Source of the DNA: an uncultured Chloroflexota bacterium
Lineage (GTDB): Bacteria > Chloroflexota > Chloroflexia > Chloroflexales > Roseiflexaceae
DNA length: 28,772 nt
Direction of reading: 5' to 3'
Assembly (NCBI GenBank): GCA_937876225.1
Contig: CALFIC010000099.1
Location: 1-28,772, forward strand
The notes below the pieces were generated by a model that made no database searches, was not told the DNA's origin, and saw only the letters and a list, made by a program, of their open reading frames with translations. Below are positions 25,055 through 28,772 of the stretch, one piece after another. A program made the position numbers and the translations under genes. The stretch's first letter is position 1; every line of letters begins with the position of its first letter.

Positions 25055-26251
25055 TTAGGTCATTTTGGGTGGGGTGTTGTTGCTGTCACTGGCAGCTGGG
25101 GTGGCTGCGGAAGGAATCAACCCACTTGCCAACGCTTTGAGGCTATGGGTGCGCAAGTAGTAGACCACACCGGCAATAATCAAAGCGATGATGAGGATCA
25201 AGAAGTAGATATTGTGAAACAACATGCCGATGATGATGGTAGTACCGCCCACGGCCAAGGCTACAAAGAAATTCACAAAACCCATGATGCCATCGGCCAC
25301 TGAGCCAATCACACCCACGACGTCGAGGATTTTGACGATGGGGTCGACCAGTAACCCTAAACCGAGCCACAAGCCGAGAATGCCGAGGATGCGGATGATC
25401 CAGATCCACATGACATACTCGAAGTGCAAGGTAGCAATGGCGTCTTCACGGGTACCGAGGAATACGCGGTACAACGTGCGTTTACCGTCGGTGAAGGATT
25501 CGTCGGTGTATGATTCGATGGCTCCAGCATTGAGCTTACCCATTGCGGTGACCGAAACGCCGCTTTTGAGAGCGGTAAACGAAATCCGCATATCGCCAAC
25601 TTGTGGGGCACTATTGGCGCCTTCACGGTTATACAAGTACCGTCCACCTTTGAAAAATCCTTGAATGCCATCAGCTGGTTTGACATCGACTTTGTCACCA
25701 CCGGGCAACTCAATCGTGTCGGGATTGATGGTGTACGCACCAATGGTGGCCGCACTGACTTTGTATGAGGCATCGTCAACGCTTTTGGTGGGGTTATCAT
25801 GCCCTTCAGGATGTTCAAACGAGCTTGAGGTGGCAGGTGATGACGTCCACTCTTTTGAGTAGGAATAGGTGGTGGTGGTGGTAGAACCGCCGCCGACGGT
25901 GTCTTTTTCTTCTTTTGTGCTGGTGGTTTCTTTCCAGGCATACATTTCGGCGCTACGATTAAGCGTAATGTAGGGTCCTGGCACCATGTACGGGTCGTCA
26001 CCAATTTGCTCATCGCTGACGAGTTTGCCCGATACTGATGCAAAAACCCCATCTTTGCTGGAATCAACGCTGTCGCTTGACACAACGACAGACTTTTTGG
26101 CAAGTTCCGAAAGATCCTTGGTGCCTTCGTTGTTCCACAATCCCCAAATACACAAGGGAATCAAAATAATCCCAAAAATGACGCCGCCAAATGAACCAGC
26201 AATGCGCGAACCCCAACTGTTGCGAGTGACCTTGGTAAACTGATTTCCCAT
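25055..26251 (-). CDS. TMEM43 (DUF1625) family membrane protein
   Basis: A 398-residue protein matching the layout of TMEM43/LUMA, best known from the animal nuclear envelope but also found in bacteria, where its role is unclear. It has one helix near the N-terminus (20-40) followed by NNEG, a large extracytoplasmic domain with YMVPGPYITL (88-97), EMYAWKE (102-108), a Thr-rich TYSYSKEW (128-135), NPTKSV (153-158) and PQVGDMRISFTAL (216-228), then three C-terminal helices (about 282-302, 322-345, 347-366) and an Ala/Ser/Thr-rich tail. The ATG has an ideal AAGGAGGA site. It is followed on the same strand by a frame-shifted duplicate and appears to be transcribed from its own promoter. The family call is strong; the cellular function is unknown. 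Confidence 0.9.
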   Translation of the reverse strand: MGNQFTKVTRNSWGSRIAGSFGGVIFGIILIPLCIWGLWNNEGTKDLSELAKKSVVVSSDSVDSSKDGVFASVSGKLVSDEQIGDDPYMVPGPYITLNRSAEMYAWKETTSTKEEKDTVGGGSTTTTTYSYSKEWTSSPATSSSFEHPEGHDNPTKSVDDASYKVSAATIGAYTINPDTIELPGGDKVDVKPADGIQGFFKGGRYLYNREGANSAPQVGDMRISFTALKSGVSVTAMGKLNAGAIESYTDESFTDGKRTLYRVFLGTREDAIATLHFEYVMWIWIIRILGILGLWLGLGLLVDPIVKILDVVGVIGSVADGIMGFVNFFVALAVGGTTIIIGMLFHNIYFLILIIALIIAGVVYYLRTHSLKALASGLIPSAATPAASDSNNTPPKMT

Positions 26252-26288
26252 GGAATCCTCCTTAATTCATTAACGCTCATTGATACGT

Positions 26289-26315
26289 GACGAATAACAA
26301 AATCCGTTATTCGTC
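26289..26315 (-). promoter_or_regulatory. Inverted repeat in the TMEM43 leader
   Basis: GACGAATAAC and GTTATTCGTC are perfect 10-base arms around a 7-base loop, about 40 bases before the start codon and downstream of the predicted -10 box. In RNA it forms a stable leader hairpin; in DNA it could be an operator. No T run follows, so it is not an obvious attenuator. Confidence 0.45.
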
Positions 26316-26349
26316 GATAATTACGCTGAAATGAAAAGTATTCCTGTCT

Positions 26350-26355
26350 ATTATA
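26350..26355 (-). promoter_or_regulatory. -10 box of the TMEM43 gene
   Basis: A perfect TATAAT on the minus strand lies about 100 bases before the ATG at 26251 and sits between short inverted arms TGTCT (26345-26349) and AGACA (26358-26362). The -35 region is weak, so the flanking dyad may bind a regulator. Confidence 0.4.
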
Positions 26356-26467
26356 TCAGACAATTATCATATCATCGATACTTTGGATATACATAGATTA
26401 TTTGGTGGAGAAGCTTTGGATAGTTGTGTATTTTGCATAAATCTATTTTTCTTTCCTTGATTCAGGC

Positions 26468-26473
26468 TATAAT
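26468..26473 (+). promoter_or_regulatory. -10 box of the deacetylase-pdeM-tlpA-lgt operon
   Basis: A perfect TATAAT lies 22 bases before the ATG at 26496, giving a leader of only ~15 bases. No good -35 hexamer is visible 16-18 bases upstream. The 244-base region shared with the divergent TMEM43 gene is AT-rich. Confidence 0.45.
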
Positions 26474-26495
26474 ACTCATAAAGAAACGGGGCGTT

Positions 26496-27401
26496 ATGCA
26501 GATTTTTTATACGGATCATTTTATATTACCGGTTCCCGCTGGACATCGTTTCCCCATGCAAAAATACCGTTTGTTGCGTGAACAAGTACAACACGCAGAT
26601 TGGCTCCACGGGCATACCTTAGGAGAACCACCTGCGGCGACTGTACCTCAGCTTCTGCGTGCGCATCGTGCGACTTATGTGGATCAAATCATGCAGGGGA
26701 ATCTTTCTGCTGCCGAAGTACGTCGGATCGGCTTTCCATGGTCATCCCAAATGGTCGAACGCTCCTGCCGAGCCGCTGGTGCCACCCTGACTGCGGCGCA
26801 TCATGCCTTACAAGATGGTGTCGCAATTAGCTTAGCTGGAGGGACGCATCATGCCTGTACCGGGCATGGCGAAGGGTATTGTGTCTTCAATGATAGTGCG
26901 GTAGCAGCGTTTGAATTGCAGGCATTGGGGCTGGTCAAACGAGTACTCGTGGTGGACCTCGATGTGCACCAAGGGAATGGTACAGCCGAGATTATGGCTG
27001 ACCACGAATGGTGTTATACCTTTTCGATGCATGGTGCCAAAAACTATCCCTTCCGCAAGGTTGCCAGCGATTGTGACATTGCCTTGGCTGATGGTACGAC
27101 GGATGACGAATACTTGACGACCTTGGCATCCGCCTTGGATCATGTATTCCATGTCGCCCGTCCTGACTTGGTAATCTATGTATCGGGGGCTGATCCTTAC
27201 GAAGACGATAGTTTGGGGCGGCTCAAATTAACCAAAATAGGCCTTGCCACCCGAGATCGCATGGTTGCGCAAATGATTCGTGCATTTGGGGTACCGTGTG
27301 TGGTGACGATGGCAGGTGGCTATGCGAACGACATCAATGATAGTGTTGCGATTCATGCCAACACGGTGCGCACATTTGTGACGATGAATGCACCGTTATG
27401 A
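26496..27401 (+). CDS. Histone deacetylase superfamily amidohydrolase
   Basis: A 301-residue zinc amidohydrolase of the arginase/deacetylase fold. Visible are the charge-relay pair H118-H119 in GGTHHACTGHGEGYCVFND, the zinc ligands D154 or D156 and H158 in VVDLDVHQGNGT, the third ligand D233 in VSGADPYEDD, and the transition-state tyrosine Y276 in GGY. Bacterial members remove acetyl groups from proteins, acetoin-related substrates or polyamines; the residues seen do not separate these. I chose the ATG at 26496 because the fold starts at MQIFYTDHF and a promoter-like TATAAT lies just upstream, inside any longer version. The stop overlaps the next gene by four bases (ATGA), making it the first gene of a coupled operon with a PdeM-like phosphoesterase. 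Confidence 0.9.
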   Translation: MQIFYTDHFILPVPAGHRFPMQKYRLLREQVQHADWLHGHTLGEPPAATVPQLLRAHRATYVDQIMQGNLSAAEVRRIGFPWSSQMVERSCRAAGATLTAAHHALQDGVAISLAGGTHHACTGHGEGYCVFNDSAVAAFELQALGLVKRVLVVDLDVHQGNGTAEIMADHEWCYTFSMHGAKNYPFRKVASDCDIALADGTTDDEYLTTLASALDHVFHVARPDLVIYVSGADPYEDDSLGRLKLTKIGLATRDRMVAQMIRAFGVPCVVTMAGGYANDINDSVAIHANTVRTFVTMNAPL

Positions 27402-28036
27402 CGACGATTTCATTGACCGCACATACCGCTGTGCAATTGCTTCCGCAACGGGCAGTGTTTTGGCCGGACCAACAGGCAGTGGTGATTGCTGACGCCCACA
27501 TTGGACGCCCATTACCCCACCATCAACATGCTGCTACGTTGTTGCAATCGTTGTTGCAACGTTTGTCACACATCCTCATGACCACGGCTGCCACCCAATG
27601 TATCGTGCTGGGCGATTTGTTTCATATGCGTAAACACTACTTGCCTGAAGCCGTGGATCCATTTGTGCAATGGCGCCAGCAGCACCCCGCACTCGACATG
27701 TTGTTGGTACGGGGCAATCATGAGCGCGCTATGGGTGATCCGCCAGCCCGTTGTGGTTTGCAATGCGTCAATCCCGGATTTGTGCGAGATGGTATTACGC
27801 TGTTGCATGAACCGCGTCAACAACCGGGATTTGCGATGTGTGCACATTTGCACCCGAGTATGCTCGTGCCTGGACCCCGTACGGCCATGGTAGCTGTAGC
27901 CTGTTTTATTTGGCATCCCAATTACCTCGTATTACCAGCCTTCGAAGACGCCGTGCCCGGACGGGTAGTAGCCCGCCACGCTGCCGAACGTCAAGCTTAT
28001 ATTTTGGATGATGAAATAGTAGTATGCGACGCATGA
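27398..28036 (+). CDS. pdeM: PdeM-like metallophosphoesterase
   Basis: A 212-residue calcineurin-like phosphoesterase with the metal-binding motifs in order: DAHIG (32-36), GDLFH (72-76), GNHE (106-109), H137 in LLHEP, and the HxH of AMCAHLHP (146-153). The later VACFIWHPNYLVLPAF segment (167-182) is typical of the ligase-associated DNA damage response endonuclease PdeM family rather than general phosphoesterases. PdeM genes usually sit beside an ATP-dependent DNA ligase and an Lhr-type helicase; here the neighbours are a deacetylase and a thioredoxin, so the DNA repair role is less certain. Translation is coupled to both neighbours by ATGA overlaps. Confidence 0.82.
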   Translation: MTTISLTAHTAVQLLPQRAVFWPDQQAVVIADAHIGRPLPHHQHAATLLQSLLQRLSHILMTTAATQCIVLGDLFHMRKHYLPEAVDPFVQWRQQHPALDMLLVRGNHERAMGDPPARCGLQCVNPGFVRDGITLLHEPRQQPGFAMCAHLHPSMLVPGPRTAMVAVACFIWHPNYLVLPAFEDAVPGRVVARHAAERQAYILDDEIVVCDA

Positions 28037-28557
28037 ATTATCAATTCCATTGGCTGAGTTTGGTGGTATTGCTTCTCGGATTGGGGTGGATTGTGGCGAC
28101 ACGTCAATCGGCGACCGCTACAATCGTGGTGGCACCGGGATTTCTATTGCCGACGCTCACATTCCAAACCGCCAAGGGCTCAGATGTGACCACGGTGCCG
28201 CAGGGGCGGGCAAAAGTATTGACGTTGTGGGCCAGTTGGTGCCCGCCATGCCGCGCCGAAATTCCCGTCGTGTCGGCACTTGCCCCCATGCTCGTATCGC
28301 AAGGGGTGGATGTGGTGTTGGTCAACCAAGGCGAATCCCCCGCCGATGCCCAAAGGTTCCTCACTGACCAGCACATTACCCTGCCGGTCTGGTATGACCG
28401 CCAAGGTGCGCTTGCCACAGCGGTGGCTTCACGCGATTTACCCACCACCGTGTTTGTGGATAGTACCGGCGTCGTGCGTCTGGTCTATCGTGGTCCGGTA
28501 TCCCCTGATGTGTTGACCAATATGGCGCATACATTGACGATTGGTAGTCAGCCATGA
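28033..28557 (+). CDS. TlpA/ResA-like membrane-anchored thioredoxin
   Basis: A 174-residue protein with one N-terminal membrane anchor (about 7-23) and a TlpA/AhpC-type thioredoxin fold. The active site WASWCPPC has Cys70 and Cys73, and a DLPTTVFVDSTG segment near 137-148 provides the cis-proline loop. Such proteins reduce disulfides outside the membrane, for example in cytochrome c maturation, or support oxidative folding. I prefer the ATG at 28033, which forms an ATGA overlap with pdeM like the other junctions of this operon; an ATG three codons earlier (28024) is possible. The following lgt gene overlaps its end. Confidence 0.85.
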   Translation: MNYQFHWLSLVVLLLGLGWIVATRQSATATIVVAPGFLLPTLTFQTAKGSDVTTVPQGRAKVLTLWASWCPPCRAEIPVVSALAPMLVSQGVDVVLVNQGESPADAQRFLTDQHITLPVWYDRQGALATAVASRDLPTTVFVDSTGVVRLVYRGPVSPDVLTNMAHTLTIGSQP

Positions 28558-28772
28558 TGCCATTGATTACCCTAGGACCATTGCGGTTAAGTAGCTACGG
28601 CATTTGTATCGTCTTGGTACTCGGCTTGTGGTGGTGGTGGGGAGCCCGGCGCATCCCTGCCACTGCCAATATTGATAGTGACGGTGTGTTGTTTGCGCTG
28701 GCTATTGGGGCTTGGCTAGGTGGCCGCATCGGCTATGTATTTGGATCTGTTGCGATTTGGGCGCAACTCAGC
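28554..28772 (+). CDS. lgt: Prolipoprotein diacylglyceryl transferase, N-terminal part
   Basis: The first 73 residues of a membrane protein that runs off the window. It begins MMPLITLGPLRLSSYGICIV, the usual Lgt start in which the short P-x-(L/I)-x2-GPL-x2-YG stretch leads into the first helix, and has GGRIGYV (about 60-66), matching the conserved G-AR-GYV block in the second helix. Lgt transfers a diacylglyceryl group from phosphatidylglycerol to the lipobox cysteine of lipoproteins, such as the GH-A glycosidase encoded in this window. The ATG overlaps the tlpA-like stop by four bases. It is truncated only by the window edge as far as can be seen. Confidence 0.85.
   Translation, partial: MMPLITLGPLRLSSYGICIVLVLGLWWWWGARRIPATANIDSDGVLFALAIGAWLGGRIGYVFGSVAIWAQLS

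Noticed and set aside
25357..26103. 248-codon minus-strand frame overlapping the intact TMEM43 gene
   Set aside because: It is an alternative frame of the TMEM43 coding sequence, biased in composition and without similarity to anything I know; the TMEM43 frame has the motifs and the ribosome binding site.

Overview
The window looks like a chromosomal segment of a free-living bacterium with about 50% G+C, dense co-directional operons and start/stop overlaps of the ATGA and TAATG type. Gene content (long glycosyltransferase runs, GT-C-like giant membrane proteins, an M14-type secreted peptidase with repeat domains, a TMEM43-family pair, a prolipoprotein diacylglyceryl transferase, a PdeM-type phosphoesterase) is most reminiscent of Chloroflexota. 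That placement is inferred from content; no phylogenetic marker settles it.

Left part, minus strand (about 1-15850). Read in the direction of transcription it contains a cupin protein, a small unknown protein, a short ComEC-like membrane protein, a phosphatidylcholine-synthase-type CDP-alcohol phosphatidyltransferase, an ABC exporter half with a degenerate ATPase site, two paralogous GT-C-like membrane proteins, a SAM methyltransferase, a Wzx-like flippase and four GT4 glycosyltransferases. The last of these is cut by the window edge. Spacing is tight and several genes overlap by 1-4 bases, so this is very probably one or two long operons for assembly and flipping of a lipid-linked surface glycan. 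The first ~106 bases do not belong to the glycosyltransferase they are in frame with. They are GC-rich and read as the C-terminus of an RdgB/HAM1 nucleotide pyrophosphatase, which suggests a chimeric join or a recombination end.

Middle. tRNA-Ile(GAU) and tRNA-Ala(UGC) lie together on the minus strand behind a near-consensus promoter and before a terminator-like hairpin. Divergently from them, a TATAAT box starts a five-gene plus-strand operon (16374-23642): a secreted M14-like zinc peptidase, a membrane-anchored NodB-type polysaccharide deacetylase, a Wzz-like co-polymerase domain fused to a Wzm-type ABC-2 permease, a Wzt-type ATPase with C-terminal carbohydrate-binding domain, and a clan GH-A glycosidase lipoprotein. 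Together they look like a self-contained module that exports a polysaccharide through an ABC transporter and modifies or trims it outside the cell. The Wzz-Wzm fusion is the most unusual protein in the window.

Right part. Two tandem minus-strand genes encode TMEM43-family membrane proteins. One is intact and the other is broken by a single-base deletion near 24551. Divergent from them, a plus-strand operon encodes a histone-deacetylase-superfamily amidohydrolase, a PdeM-like phosphoesterase, a TlpA-like membrane thioredoxin and the start of lgt, which runs off the window.
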